A DNA stretch of 64,000 nt from Hippasteria phrygiana (GCA_037893225.1 JAZGUH010000023.1:198501-262500), one strand, 5' to 3'; positions 56,201-64,000 are shown, counted from the stretch's first letter. Program-made: numbers and translations. The notes: generated by a model not told the origin, from the letters alone.

Positions 56201-59200
56201 TCTCAAGGAGGGCGGTAGCATGTAGAAGCGGGCGCTAGGAACCGGAGCTGTCAGATTAAAGGTGACATTCTCAGGGATGTGGTAGAAGCGAGATTCTGTG
56301 TTGAATTTCACCGGAGTGCCATAGGGTTTGGCTGAGTAAAACCACATGGATGCCTGACGTCACAAAGATTGGGCAAACGGGAGAATGACACAGTTGATAA
56401 AAATCTAAATCAAGCAGATCAGACGTTGATTCAATTGTTAAAAGTTCGAACCCCACCCAGGTAAACCTGTGAATTTTTGCAATCTCTGATTACACTGAGT
56501 ACACAGCAGAGTTGTAGTCGAGTCCCTGCAAGTCCTTTCACAAGTCCAGTCAGAAGTCCTTTCACAAGTCCAGTCAGAAGTCCTTTCACAAGTCCAGTCA
56601 GAAGTCCTTTCACATGTGCAGTCAGAAGTCCTTTCGCAAGTCCAGTCAGAAGTCCTTTCATAAGTCCAGTCAGAAGTCCTTTCATAAAGCCGGTCACAAG
56701 TAACTGGATGAACATTGACAAAGGAATGCCTTTCTCAAAGCTCATTTGAATAGCTTGTGATTGGAATTAGGACTGGAGGGCTTGTGACGGACTTGCAGGG
56801 ACTTGCAGGGACTTGTGATGGACTTGACTTCATCCCTGGTATACAGTGCTCAACACCACGTCGTAAAGGGCAAACATCTCGTTTAATTTACCTCCGTCTT
56901 CCAGGTTTTGCCAGCAAACACTTCTACCTCAGGACGAATGCGGTGCGATACCACAAAGCGCTCGCACATCTGGTCGTGGTTGAAAAGCTTAATATACAGC
57001 TCAAACTCTTGATCGTTGAGTTGCTGGAGGGCAGGGTTACTGTCAGCCTCGATAGGATTGGTTGGGGGAGGATGACTGATGAAGTGGGCGTCAGGAATGA
57101 GATCCATGGGCAGCTCTGAGTGGACTAGGATGAAGACATCAAAGGCATTGCCTGAAAGAAAGACAAATGTTTGGCTTTTTAATGATACCGATAAATGATC
57201 ACAGGTAGTTAAGTATTGCCAGTTGCACCACTAAGCTAGGATACCAAGTATTTCGTGAAACACCCCTTTAAAGATTTAGATTTTCTTCGTCATCAACAAT
57301 GATGTTGTGTCTATACTAAATTTCAAGTTTTGACAAGAATAATTTGTTTAGTATTAACACTTTAATAATAATCCAACAATACTACATAAAATGTTTTCAA
57401 AGGTACACTTCTTGAGAAAACAAAAAGACACACCCCACTGGCCTCTTGGTCTTCAAAAGATCCCATGTTCCTTGAAAAGGAGTAAGAATTATCAAGTATA
57501 TTACACTATATTATAATTCTTTACACTATTACACTTACATAACGATAGTGTCCCTGATGAATACAGGCATCGACTACGCTCATCTTTAGACTTGAACCGG
57601 CTTTCAATTCCAAGATCTAAAAGGAAGGCCGGGGACTGTGCCTTTGCAGTTGCAGCGCCCCGTCTGTGGAACACGCTCCCCACAAGTCTAAGAGGAGCTG
57701 CTTCGTTGCCTGTTTTCAAACGTCTCCTCAAGACATTTCTATTCCCAGAACCTTCCTTATGGGGCTTATGCTGTTTTCCTTCGTTAGTTGGTAGTCGTTG
57801 GTTTGCTTTTTTTGTGTTCATGTTTATTTTTCCCCCTCCCAGTATTGTTAGGAGCTCTGTTCTTCGTATAGCGCCATATAAATGCTTAGTATTATTATTA
57901 TTATCAAGTAGCGCTTACCTGTAAAATCTGCATGATGCGTAGCTGTCAATCCATAATTGATGATGTCACCGGCTGTTCTACCAACTGCCGTGCATCCCCC
58001 TAACTCATTGACTGTAAAGCCAGAGTAACAACGGCATCTAAATAAAGACGAGCAGCAAGAATTAACACAAAAAATTATCAACAAACTGTATGCTAGCTGG
58101 AATGACCTGAAACAGGGCATCTAGTAGGAACGTCAAATTTAAGACTTTTTAAGACCCTTTTAATGCTGCCCTCAACAACATTTAAGGCCAAAAATATGCG
58201 GACCGACACTAGGTGTATGAGTGCATTTAGGATCTCGGGATTAGAACGCTCGGTAAATACAATGTGTCTGCCACATGCGATCAGCTTTCCAGAAAAAATT
58301 GCCATGGGTTCCAATTGCTGATTTTTTTATACAGGCTCATCTGTGATCGTTATTTGCGAGCTGATAAAAAAATCTGTACTCGCTTTGTCCATTCTTTTTA
58401 AGACCTTGGAGAGCTCAATTTAATACTTTTAATGCTTTTTAAGGCCTTAAATTGGGAAAAGTCAATTTCAGACTTTTAAAGACTTTTTAAAGACCTGCAG
58501 AAGCTTTCTCAATGGCTAAAAACCGAATGCCAAAAACTCAAATTGTCCCCCAGAAAAAAAACTGGTTTCCCCGAGTCCCCCATCAAGCTGGACCATAATA
58601 AGCCCTTGCTCCAAAATATAGAACAAAAATGAAATACTCTACATAAGCTAGAACCTACTCTGAAGTAGTACAATCCTGCATATTATCTGTAGCCGTTATG
58701 CACGTGGTGCCTACATCACATTCCTCGTTAGAGCTACAACAGGTGTTCTGAGTGCACGTGTAGCCTGCCTGGTGCTTGACTTGATCCACCTGCCATGGAT
58801 GGTCCAAGAGCTGAAGAAAAATATGTGATATCAGGCTTTGTATGGTGCAGACTATTACTAGAGAGGCATTTTACAGATACATCATGTGAATAACAAAATC
58901 CCAAAGGGAGAAGAGGGGTCAGGCTTCTGAAGAGTTGAAAAGTTAACCGAAAATATATTTATTTGTGTAAACATTACTGTATTTGTTAAAATATGTTGTA
59001 TGAATGTGTAAATATTCAGTTTTAACTAATAATATGCAGGGCCCCAATGGAAACCAGTTTTAAACTGTTTGGGCACACCCTGGGTAAAGAAATGTAATAA
59101 ATAAATAAATAAATACTAACATAGGAATAATGCACTCATTCATGTCAAATCTTACTGCAAACTCCCTTTACAAACTGCTTGCAAAGTCAACAAATACTAA

Positions 59201-62200
59201 CCACCAAGACTGACCACTTAAAACTGACCATCGCGACTAATGACCAAGACTGACCAACACTGACCACCAAGAGGGACCAACACTGACCATCGCGACTAAC
59301 CACCAAGACTGACCATGACTGACCCCCAAGACTGACCAGCACTGACCATTAAAACTGGCCACCAAGACTGACCGACAATGACCACCAAGACTGACCGACA
59401 ATGACCACCAAGACAGAAAAAACACTGACCACCAAGAATGACCACCCACCTCAGCTCTCAGACTCAGCTGAGGTTCCACAACAGTCAGTACAACGCTATC
59501 GTCAAGCAACAGGGTAGGGCTTCGGGAGTAGTCACTGACATAGGCTGCAGACATTGTGAATGGGATCTCCCTTCCTTGAACCCAAAAGGGCTCGTCCTTG
59601 GCTCGGAAGGTGAAGTAGAGGAGGATGAAGTCTTGGTCATCGGCGACATTGTCCGCCTCGTTCACGAGGACTCCTAATGAGAGTGAAAAGAAGTATCAAC
59701 CAAAAATAAAATGAGGTATAAGTTGTAAGTGACCATCATCAATTTGTGGTTCTTGGTAACATGCTATAGATGGATATTTTGTTATTTAGAAAGACAGCTC
59801 CGTCCAACTATAATCAGGGGTGAGATTGACCAAAAATTAAAAATCCACAAAATCCATGAACCCCAGATCAATATGTATTTGCCTAAAGGCACCCCCTTAA
59901 AATACCCGTTTTTATTGGTCTATATCCACTTTTACAGGTAAAAACACCTTTAGGACAAAACCTCAGGAATTCCAGATTGCAAAAGAGATTCTTTAAAAAT
60001 TCTGAAATCGCGACCAAAAATCCTGAAATCAGGAAAAATCCTGACAAATCTCACCTCTGTATAATACCAACTTGGAAGGGATTGAACAAATCTGTCCCAA
60101 TGTACTCCCGTCTTGAACAGTAGTTAGGCGTGAAACAAAGGTACATCTAATGCTTCTCAGTGTAAGGATGAGTTTTTTGTTGTCAGAAAAATCACTAATG
60201 TCACGATGGGATTGCAAGCGCTATAAATGCAGTATTTTGAAAAATATGACATGTTTGTGCAAATAAAAATCACAGAGTTCAGCTAAATCACTGAACCGTT
60301 TGAAGCCGGCTGACATCTATCCATTGTTGGATTATTGTGTGTGTTATGCTTGGCTGCACAAGCCTCTTGCGTCCGTTTCGCTAGGCTGCACAGGCCGGCC
60401 TGGCATCAAGGGGTGAAAAGACTCATCTTTGACGGCGGCAAAGTTTTTTTAGATCAGTTGAATAATATAACCTGCTCTTTCTCCTGATTCCTGATTGAAC
60501 CTTAGGGAACGAAATAACTGACACTGAGACAAGCCGAAGGGAAACAAATTGAGTCTGAGAAACCCTGGCCAGAGTGTCAAAATATTAAAAAAATGAAAAT
60601 GAAATAAACTGTTGCAAACTGCTCACTGACTGAATGGACCTAAAATATACAAATAAAAAAGAATTAGTTGGCCTAACATTTCGAACTTAAGCAAGTTCTT
60701 TCTCAAAGAACTTGCTTTAGTTCGAAACGTTAGGCCAGCTAATTTTTTTATTAAAAAAATTAAAAAGCCAGACTTTAACAACAGATGACTGGAAACATTA
60801 CAGACTGCAGTATACGCACTTAACCCTAACATCCTAGGCATTCATTTGGGGTCCAGTACACTGTACTACAAAATACTACTCAATTCTCATAGGCCTGTGT
60901 AGTAAAAAAACTCCATACTGCAATTTACTCAAGTAGTATTTTGTAGTATTCGGTGACGTTAGGATTAATGTAAGTGTTAAGGTTGTTTCTTTGTTGTTTT
61001 TTGTAACAGTAATATTTTGGAGAATAAGTCAGCTTGTGTCTAAATCGGGTTTTCAGTTTTTGACGTTTGAGCCTCGCATTCTCAAATCAACTCACAAATT
61101 ATCTACAGCTACTGCTTACTAAGGATGGGACGTTTACACGTTTAAACGAAAAAAAAATTCAAATCCGTTTAGAAATTTTCCAAAACATTTAAAAGGAACT
61201 CAAATTTTAACAATTTTACCTAATTTTAACAATTTTACGCAATCTACATTTCAGTTTTATTTACAAAGAATCTAGGATCTTTGAAAATTTATTTAATTTA
61301 CAAAGAAATACAAACGCCTTTAGTACTACAGTGTATACAATTGTTTGTGTTTGATGTTTTCAATACGCCGCTGGGCCATGATCAATGCTCGACGCGGACG
61401 GGCACCTCTCTTTATATACGTCCTACACAAATACTGGGACGGGCGGCAGCCTTTTTGCAATTTTTTTGCAAACGTTTAAACGCTATGGGAAAGTTTTGCT
61501 AAACGTTTATCCTTACTACTTACCTGGGACGACTGAGATTCCTCTATCAAGAAACCTTGCCATATTGTACTGCTTTCCGGGATATAAGTACCCCTCTGAG
61601 AAATCAGGATCGGCCTCCATCTCAAGGTAGATAGACGCTGTGTCATTCCGATGATAGATCGTCTCCGACAGGAGAACCCTGCCTGAGCTTGCAGTAAAAT
61701 TCTGCATGACGGCTTCCACAGAGAAGTTCAGTAGGTGCAGGGTGATTTCTGGGATCCATAGTTTGGCTTCCATGCGGACATAGTCACCGATAGAGAACGT
61801 CTGAGGGGGATCACCAAACTGACTACTGAAAAACAGGAAGGAGTTGGCCGTAGTAAAGTCTAGATTGGCTTCGATGGTTGGAGCATTAATCTGGACGCTA
61901 TCAGCCGCGATGATAGATGGGTAGAGGCGACCAGGGAAATCTACGATGCTGCTGTCATACCACGCGATGCCTGTTGCAGTAATCAGAGAGTTGGCCACAA
62001 AGTCGATGTGGTTTCCGACGGAGAGGTTGAATGTGCCTTTAAAGATGGCGCCCGGTGGGTCAACGGGCAAGAGTGGTAAGTGGAAACGGCCAATTGTGTC
62101 ATCATATGAAATATCACAGAGGGCGCTACCCGCGCAAGAATGCTCCTCAGCAGAAAGTGCAAGATCCGCGAAGCTTGTACTACGTGTAAAATTGACAGCA

Positions 62201-63845
62201 TCCAGCTGCAACGTGACGTTATAAGCGGGGGCATTAGAGTCAGCGGTGTGAGTTATCTCGAAGTCAAAGATGATCGGATCAATACTGTCGACAACACTGG
62301 GCTCCGGCCGCCGCGAGAAGGTAATCTGGAGCTCCGGCTCCACGATGACTACCTCGTGAGACTTCCTGGTAATCATCTGGTCAATGATGGTGGCATTGTC
62401 ATCCCAATTGTCCAGAATAAATTGAGTTTCATTATCCGGCGGGACCAAACAGTCACAGTCATAGGTTTCAAATGCTGGCAACTCGATGCAACTGGAAGGC
62501 TCCACTTGAAACAGAACTTTACCGATATCAAAACAATCACATTCCAACTCATACGTGGAAATACTACCATCAATATCAGTGAAATTTAAAGTTCCATGAG
62601 CTGTCCTATTTGACAGAGTGCAGTTGAACAACGTTCCGTTACTAGCTGAAAGATTAATGCAGTGAGCATCACTCATATTTCCAACGCTTGAAGTGTTAGT
62701 CATATTGGTAGAATTGGCAACCGTCTCAGCTCCGGTAGTATAATTCTTCCGCTGATGCCACCCCATCACATCTGAGATGTTGAATGGAAACTTGTAGATC
62801 TTGTGGCACTGACAGGTACTGTTAGGTAGTGGCACTGAGTGGATGTGTGTGATATTAGCACACCGTCCACCAACAATCCCCACACAGTCCTGCTCAACGT
62901 GCAGACCACACGTCATCTCGCACATGCAGTTGGATTTTGAAAATTCTAAGGGAGACTCCATCATTGTGGAGTTTGGATGGCTAGACAAACCTGCTGCTGT
63001 AGAAAATGGTGAAACAGTGCTTGTGGTTACGGTCCCGTTGATGCTGTCGTCAAGATCCAAGGAGCAGGAGCAATCACTGCGGTTAAAGGGGTAAAGGAAT
63101 GGCTCCCCCAACTCAATTGTTATGTTCATGCACTGCTTGACGTTTACACTGTTCTCAAAAGGTCGCTGCAACTCGGTTAGGATCGCCATAGTATCGCAAG
63201 AGCAGGGAATTTCACTAATGCCCTGTACAGTCCAGTTCTCACACTTACAGTTGACGACAAGGGGGACCTCGTGGTGAGTGACGGTGTATGCAAGATTACG
63301 GCAGGTGTAGTTTCTTTTATAGAGTGCTAGGCAGTTGTCTACATGGTGCCGTAATGGCGACGTCTCACCGTGCGACAAGAGAGTATTGTTTAAAGTGTCA
63401 CAATCGCACACGCCCGGGTCAAAGTGTTGCAAAGCCGCCACATGGGGCGGGTTAAAGAAGTAACGACGAATACCCCAGCAGAAGTTGACACAGTTGCAGG
63501 ACAGCATCGTGTCATAATCGTCACCCAGGTCGACGTAGTAACTGGTGCAGTTGCACTGGTCGACAGGAACGTCGAGCAGGTGCCAGGTCTCACAGAAACA
63601 CTCCCTGGGTGCAACTGGGTCAAAATGCTCCTGTAGGGACTTACGGCAGGTGCAATTCTCTCTGAAGATGTCGCTCGGTGGGACCGGGTAACTCACATAA
63701 GAGAAGATGGAGGTAGCGTTGAGGAGGAGGATGTCACCGCGGGAAAGCTCCGGGAGGTCCAAGATTACCATGGTGACACGGACCTGGATGGTGCTACCTC
63801 CCTCAGTCAAGTTTGCGGGAAGATACTCCGAGATGTAATAGACTC
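35190..63845 (-). CDS. Giant secreted cysteine-rich, N-glycosylation-rich multidomain protein (>=19 exons, partial)
   Basis: Nineteen minus-strand exons join in frame across consensus GT-AG sites: 63845-61524, 59673-59450, 58810-58659, 58037-57919, 57151-56892, 56353-56044, 55554-55382, 54324-54089, 53627-52598, 52492-52384, 50716-50601, 48034-47891, 46598-46534, 45156-44955, 44229-44016, 43384-43349, 41293-41124, 40917-36048 and 35450-35190. The total is 11,013 bp, 3,671 codons, with no start or confirmed stop, so both ends are open. Only the 41293 acceptor is doubtful; the better-looking 41304 site breaks phase. Domain order: Cys-rich and beta-sandwich-like (DUF11-type) segments, EGF-like, more beta segments, WSC-like, regular Cys repeat, beta segments, a large Cys-module exon and an Asp-box segment. 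Sequon density implies a heavily glycosylated extracellular, matrix, mucus or egg-coat type protein. I do not recognise the whole architecture. Confidence 0.8.
35715..35923. mobile_element. TTAA-flanked MITE, complete copy
   Basis: TTAA at 35711-35714 and 35924-35927 flanks CCCCTTGAGTACG to CCGTACGCAAGGG. Inverted relative to the esterase-intron copies. Sits in the intron before exon 19. Confidence 0.8.
36048..40917 (-). CDS. Giant-gene exon 18: 4.87-kb exon of cysteine modules with furin-like sites
   Basis: The acceptor ctttcag|GAGAAATCAG is in phase 0 and the donor TGGAGAG|GTGGGT in phase 1, with 1,623 uninterrupted codons. Residues 1-~1155 are repeated modules of the type C-x3-C-x3-C with NCT/NCS sequons, e.g. 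[39 protein letters not shown] and [18 protein letters not shown]. Thr/Ser-rich, Cys-free linkers ([38 protein letters not shown]) separate groups of modules. At ~1162-1165 lies RRRRS, a furin-like site. About 180 Cys-free residues follow, to HRRSVG at ~1336-1341, then cysteine modules resume to the end. The modules look related to one another, but I cannot assign a named domain. Confidence 0.88.
41124..41293 (-). CDS. Giant-gene exon 17: C-x-C segment
   Basis: The donor GCTTGGAG|GTATGT is clear. The acceptor is chosen at ggag|GTTGTTTC (41293) because it keeps the phase of exon 16. The stronger-looking ccatag at 41305-41306 gives the same frame only if another small exon is missing. The C-x-C and C-x-C-x-C spacing resembles that in exon 1. 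Confidence 0.6.
41357..41570. mobile_element. hAT-type MITE with perfect 8-bp target duplication
   Basis: CAGAGTTGGAGTCGAGTCC to GACTCGACTACATCTCTG, flanked by cctatcag at 41349-41356 and 41571-41578. Carries cagtcagaagtcctttcat and the shared core tggatgaacaatgacaaagg. Confidence 0.88.
41626..41871. mobile_element. hAT-type MITE, second subfamily, with short minisatellite
   Basis: CAGTGATGTAGTCGAGGCC to GGCCTCGACTACAACACAG, flanked by tccgagac at 41618-41625 and 41872-41879. Contains a few copies of ccttgtgcctgg. The core (caagctattcaaatgaactg) is the complement of the core in the first subfamily, so the two are related. Confidence 0.85.
43349..43384 (-). CDS. Giant-gene exon 16: 36-bp micro-exon
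   Basis: Twelve codons' worth of sequence, reading [11 protein letters not shown], between ttttcacag|TTCC and GGAAG|GTAAGA, phase 1 to phase 1. Its removal would not shift frame, so it could be alternatively spliced. Confidence 0.6.
43418..43796. mobile_element. 379-bp Harbinger-like MITE with ~43-bp inverted ends
   Basis: GGGAGCACTGCCTAACCC begins at 43418 and its complement ends at 43796. The inverted match runs ~40 bp through atggtcgggccaggccgttg. TTA flanks both sides (43415-43417 and 43797-43799), the TWA duplication typical of PIF/Harbinger elements. Confidence 0.8.
44016..46598 (-). CDS. Giant-gene exons 13-15: beta-sandwich-like segments
   Basis: Exons 46598-46534, 45156-44955 and 44229-44016, joined with phases 2, 0 and 1. 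They read [56 protein letters not shown] and [19 protein letters not shown]. The recurring pattern (strand, 'F-Y-x-x-V-x-H-N', strand, 'A-x-D-V') resembles DUF11-type extracellular beta-sandwich repeats. Cysteine is scarce here, unlike the neighbouring exons. Confidence 0.65.
44322..44570. mobile_element. MITE with GGCCCAATTTCAT inverted ends
   Basis: ggcccaatttcatgcaatcc at the left and tatgaaattgggcc at the right. Inside are multiple gcgctaacg/gtaagcg motifs. A relative with a diverged right end lies at 53719-53968. Confidence 0.7.
44720..44935 (-). mobile_element. tRNA-derived SINE with conserved central block
   Basis: On the minus strand the B box GGTTCGAATCCCGGCTGG follows ccaccactgtgacc. 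The body holds gggttttctccgg and ctggggttttcctcccac, a block shared in order with the SINE at 20630-20950 although the heads differ. Confidence 0.65.
45545..45725 (+). mobile_element. tRNA-derived SINE
   Basis: Contains gcaagatagctcagttcgta (A-box region) and ggtcgcaggttcgactcccg (B box), preceded by tactgacaatttgggagacc. The same leader and head reappear at 63955-64000, cut by the window edge. A degenerate B box also sits near 45325-45360. Confidence 0.65.
45813..46299. mobile_element. MITE of the GTACATGATTGGT family with a nested MITE
   Basis: aaggtagtgtacatgattgg to the complementary ccaatcatgtacactacctt. It is interrupted by a nested ~108-bp unit at ~45974-46081, whose ends tttagtcaaggcgcgcgtgg and ccacccgcgccttgactaaa are inverted copies. 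Confidence 0.75.
46621..47098. repeat. Minisatellite array in a one-armed hAT-type MITE
   Basis: Starts gtgatgtagtcaagaccatc and then runs as alternating 11-12-bp units cacaagaccatc and aagaccaggca for ~450 bp, ending at gaagaccattaaccag without a right inverted end. This is an expanded arm of the subfamily seen at 41626 and 54833. The open frames in it are artefacts. Confidence 0.8.
47640..47800 (-). mobile_element. 5'-truncated copy of the Leu-like SINE
   Basis: Shares gccactcgaggtgtgggcta, gaagaaccagcccctc and actagtccactgcaagac with the SINEs at 19305 and 27805 but lacks the tRNA-like head. Confidence 0.65.
47891..52492 (-). CDS. Giant-gene exons 10-12
   Basis: Exons 52492-52384, 50716-50601 and 48034-47891, phases 1, 0 and 0. 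They read [55 protein letters not shown] and [20 protein letters not shown]. Few cysteines, several sequons and beta-strand-like text link the cysteine-repeat exon 9 to the beta-sandwich exons 13-15. Splice sites are strong (e.g. GATGAG|GTATGT, CTTGAG|GTAAGT). Confidence 0.7.
48202..50061. mobile_element. hAT-like non-autonomous element (1.86 kb) inside the SINE
   Basis: Ends CAGGGTTCGACCTTAAC and GTTAAGGGGAAACCCTG are imperfect inverted repeats, and gcgat flanks both sides (48197-48201 and 50062-50066), a 5-bp duplication. gctagtcaaaa-type text recurs near both ends. No transposase frame. Confidence 0.75.
48393..49884. mobile_element. Inner MITE (1.49 kb) nested in the hAT-like element
   Basis: taaggctgttcgatatcc at 48393 is the near complement of atatcgaacaggctta ending at 49884. 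The adjoining AT-rich ATATCG-type palindromes also pair. The interior is non-coding. Target duplication not resolved. Confidence 0.7.
50720..51350. mobile_element. Composite of a hairpin and a TTTATCTTCAAGCAAACTTG MITE
   Basis: After attc tandem repeats, a ~78-bp perfect-looking hairpin lies at ~50870-50948 (ttatcccacgagcg to the complementary cgcgagtgggataa). Next comes tttatcttcaagcaaacttg at ~50953, with its complement ending at ~51297, bounding a ~345-bp unit. Flanking text on both sides (gtataaatat, aatataaaaagtaca) may belong to one older element. Confidence 0.55.
51920..52117. repeat. Three-copy ~65-bp tandem repeat
   Basis: accaaatcctctcctctccc, cagcttgtgtgtctcaacct and gtcactcgataggttttgat repeat three times in order at ~51925, ~51990 and ~52055, with a few substitutions. 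Intronic. Confidence 0.85.
52598..54324 (-). CDS. Giant-gene exons 8-9: WSC-like module and 8-residue cysteine repeat
   Basis: Exon 8 (54324-54089, phase 0 to 2) and exon 9 (53627-52598, phase 2 to 0) join at TGTGCAG|GTAGGG and ttacag|GGATGG. The joined sequence [40 protein letters not shown] has the spacing of WSC/Kremen-type carbohydrate-binding modules. From about residue 69 of exon 9, cysteines occur at an exact 8-residue period (C-x7-C) for nine consecutive intervals, e.g. [18 protein letters not shown] and [10 protein letters not shown] second short run follows ([17 protein letters not shown]). Several sequons lie between the cysteines. I know no named domain with this periodicity. Confidence 0.82.
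53719..53968. mobile_element. MITE related to 44322-44570
   Basis: Begins gggcccaatttcatggctct and ends gttagcagagccatggtgac. ggctctgctta and taagcagagcc-like ends pair, but the outermost right end has diverged. Confidence 0.6.
54833..55320. mobile_element. hAT-type MITE with long 12-bp minisatellite
   Basis: CAGTGATGTAGTCGAGACC to GGTCTCGACTACATCACTG. The flanking octamers gcagcatc and gtagcatc match at 7 of 8 positions. The right arm (~55078-55290) holds about 18 near-identical copies of tcttgtgaatgg. The protein-like frames through it are repeat artefacts. Confidence 0.85.
55382..57151 (-). CDS. Giant-gene exons 5-7
   Basis: Exons 57151-56892, 56353-56044 and 55554-55382, phases 0, 1 and 0. 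They read [79 protein letters not shown] and [18 protein letters not shown]. Mostly beta-strand-like with very few cysteines, comparable in style to exons 13-15. No named domain recognised. Confidence 0.72.
55600..55990. other. Intron 6 repeats
   Basis: Contains ggagga-rich degenerate tandem text (55620-55810) and a fragment related to 58128-58500 (aagaccttgaagaactcaat, taaggccttaaatt). No gene. Confidence 0.4.
56507..56838. mobile_element. hAT-type MITE with expanded left-arm minisatellite
   Basis: CAGAGTTGTAGTCGAGTCC to GACTTGACTTCATCCCTG, flanked by gtacacag and gtatacag (7 of 8). The left arm repeats agtcctttcacaagtccagt about six times. Shares the tggatgaacattgacaaagg core with the copies at 41357 and 35003. 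Confidence 0.85.
57540..57905 (+). pseudogene. 5'-truncated LINE (L2/CR1-like) 3' end
   Basis: The plus-strand frame reads [20 protein letters not shown] and [13 protein letters not shown], the C-terminal ORF2 segment common in L2/CR1-type LINEs. The copy ends with gcgccatataaatgcttagt and an ATT repeat. It is a dead fragment within intron 4. Confidence 0.8.
57919..58810 (-). CDS. Giant-gene exons 3-4: EGF-like module
   Basis: Exons 58810-58659 and 58037-57919, joined at phase 2 (TTCAGA|GTAGGT; atttag|ATGCCG). The joined protein reads [20 protein letters not shown], then [20 protein letters not shown]. Cysteine order and the C-x-C-x-x-G-F/Y ending match an EGF-like domain, with an extra CC pair near the start. 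The rest of exon 4 leads into the beta-rich exon 5. Confidence 0.75.
58128..58500. mobile_element. MITE with aatttaagactttttaagac-type ends
   Basis: aatttaagactttttaagac at the left and ttcagacttttaaagacttt at the right, with aaggccttaaatt and aaggccaaaa inside. A partial relative lies at ~55915-55995. Boundaries are approximate. Confidence 0.45.
59190..59450. repeat. Degenerate GACCACCAAGACT tandem repeat next to exon 2
   Basis: Units such as gaccaccaagactgacc repeat with variation up to the donor of exon 2 at 59450. Read-through of the exon 2 frame into this array gives a Trp/Ser-rich peptide that is not protein evidence. Confidence 0.75.
59450..59673 (-). CDS. Giant-gene exon 2
   Basis: The acceptor is ctcattag|GAGTCC and the donor GCTGAG|GTGGGT, phase 1 to 0. 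It reads [39 protein letters not shown] and [15 protein letters not shown], the end of one beta-sandwich and the 'V-x-P-x-L' start of the next, as in DUF11-like arrays. It continues directly from exon 1. Confidence 0.75.
59815..60059. mobile_element. 245-bp MITE with CAGGGGTGAGATT ends
   Basis: CAGGGGTGAGATTGACC to the near-complement ACAAATCTCACCTCTG, flanked by tataat at 59809-59814 and 60060-60065. hAT-like termini; the interior is AT-rich. Confidence 0.7.
60300..60985. mobile_element. Cluster of MITE fragments in intron 1
   Basis: 60308-60414 is a one-ended TTAA-family fragment (ccattgttggattattgtg to catcaaggggt). 60661-60745 is a ~85-bp hairpin (gttggcctaacatttcgaac pairing with gttcgaaacgttaggccagc). 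60824-60970 has inverted ends ccctaacatcctaggc / gacgttaggatta around agtagtattttgtagta palindromes, similar to ~24345-24475. Confidence 0.6.
61118..61516. mobile_element. ~400-bp MITE with TAAGGATGGGACGTTTA ends
   Basis: taaggatgggacgtttacac at ~61121 and the near complement gctaaacgtttatcctta ending at ~61515, with inner cgtttaaacg motifs. It abuts the donor of exon 1 (61524). Confidence 0.65.
61524..63845 (-). CDS. Giant-gene exon 1 (first in window): C-x-C cysteine region followed by beta-sandwich repeats
   Basis: The acceptor is cttatgaacag|GAGTC (63845) and the donor GTCCCAG|GTAAGT (61524); 773 full codons, so at least one upstream exon exists. The N-terminal ~480 residues are rich in C-x-C pairs ([46 protein letters not shown]) and NxT/S sequons, with a Ser/Thr-rich linker in the middle. 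The C-terminal ~290 residues have few cysteines and read [20 protein letters not shown] and [17 protein letters not shown], typical of extracellular DUF11/cadherin-like beta sandwiches. The exon has no homology that I can name as a whole. Confidence 0.82.
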
Positions 63846-63889
63846 CTGTTCATAAGAGACAACATTTTGTTTTTTTTAAGTGAATAAAG

Positions 63890-64000
63890 GAAACTGGCAG
63901 GAGCAGGCTATGAACCTGCGACCTCTGGAATACCATAACGGTGCTCTACCAACAAAGACACTGACAATTTGGAAGACCGCCAACATAGGGCAAGATAGCT
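63890..64000. mobile_element. SINE copies cut by the window edge
   Basis: 63895-63955 reads on the minus strand as a tRNA-like head (gttggtagagcaccgttatg with ggtcgcaggttcatagcctg). From ~63958 the plus strand repeats the leader and head of the SINE at 45545 (gcaagatagct) and runs off the edge. Two heads in opposite orientation suggest adjacent or inverted insertions. Confidence 0.55.

Overview
The window is metazoan genomic DNA. It has multi-exon genes with GT-AG introns, several tRNA-derived SINEs, LINE fragments, many MITEs and AT-rich spacers. The repeat content and gene types suggest a marine invertebrate, perhaps a deuterostome, but I could not test this. No database search was run; all family names come from motifs read by eye.

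Layout. (1) 1-~9960: most of one arm of an integrated virus-like element of the Polinton/Maverick (adintovirus-like) type. It carries the C-terminus of a helicase-like/HNH protein cut by the left edge, a DDE (retroviral-type) integrase, four small or membrane-anchored proteins, an A32-like packaging ATPase, a candidate double-jelly-roll major capsid protein, a candidate penton and three further proteins. All ten reading frames are open, tightly packed and visibly richer in G+C than the flanking DNA. No DNA polymerase B is in view, so it would have to lie left of the window. (2) ~9960-16980: host DNA with stacked MITEs, a LINE fragment, one orphan C-type-lectin first exon and a 2-kb foldback element. 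(3) 16982-34838: a tandem direct duplication (units of about 8.5 and 9.3 kb). Each unit carries a complete five-exon pectin-acetylesterase/Notum-family gene coding for 438 residues. The second unit has since gained a LINE and a TTAA-flanked MITE. (4) 35190-63845, minus strand: at least 19 phase-consistent exons of one giant secreted, cysteine- and N-glycosylation-rich protein. More than 3,670 codons are visible and the 5' end lies beyond the right edge. It includes beta-sandwich-like segments, an EGF-like module, a WSC-like module, a run of cysteines at exact 8-residue spacing, a 4.87-kb exon coding for 1,623 residues of cysteine modules with furin-like sites, and an Asp-box exon. Its introns are packed with hAT, piggyBac-like and Harbinger-like MITEs and SINEs.

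How the genes relate. The viral genes form a morphogenesis block (ATPase, capsid and penton candidates, membrane proteins) plus integration and replication functions. The two esterase genes are recent paralogs. The giant gene is an unrelated extracellular-matrix or mucus-type protein that I do not recognise as a whole.
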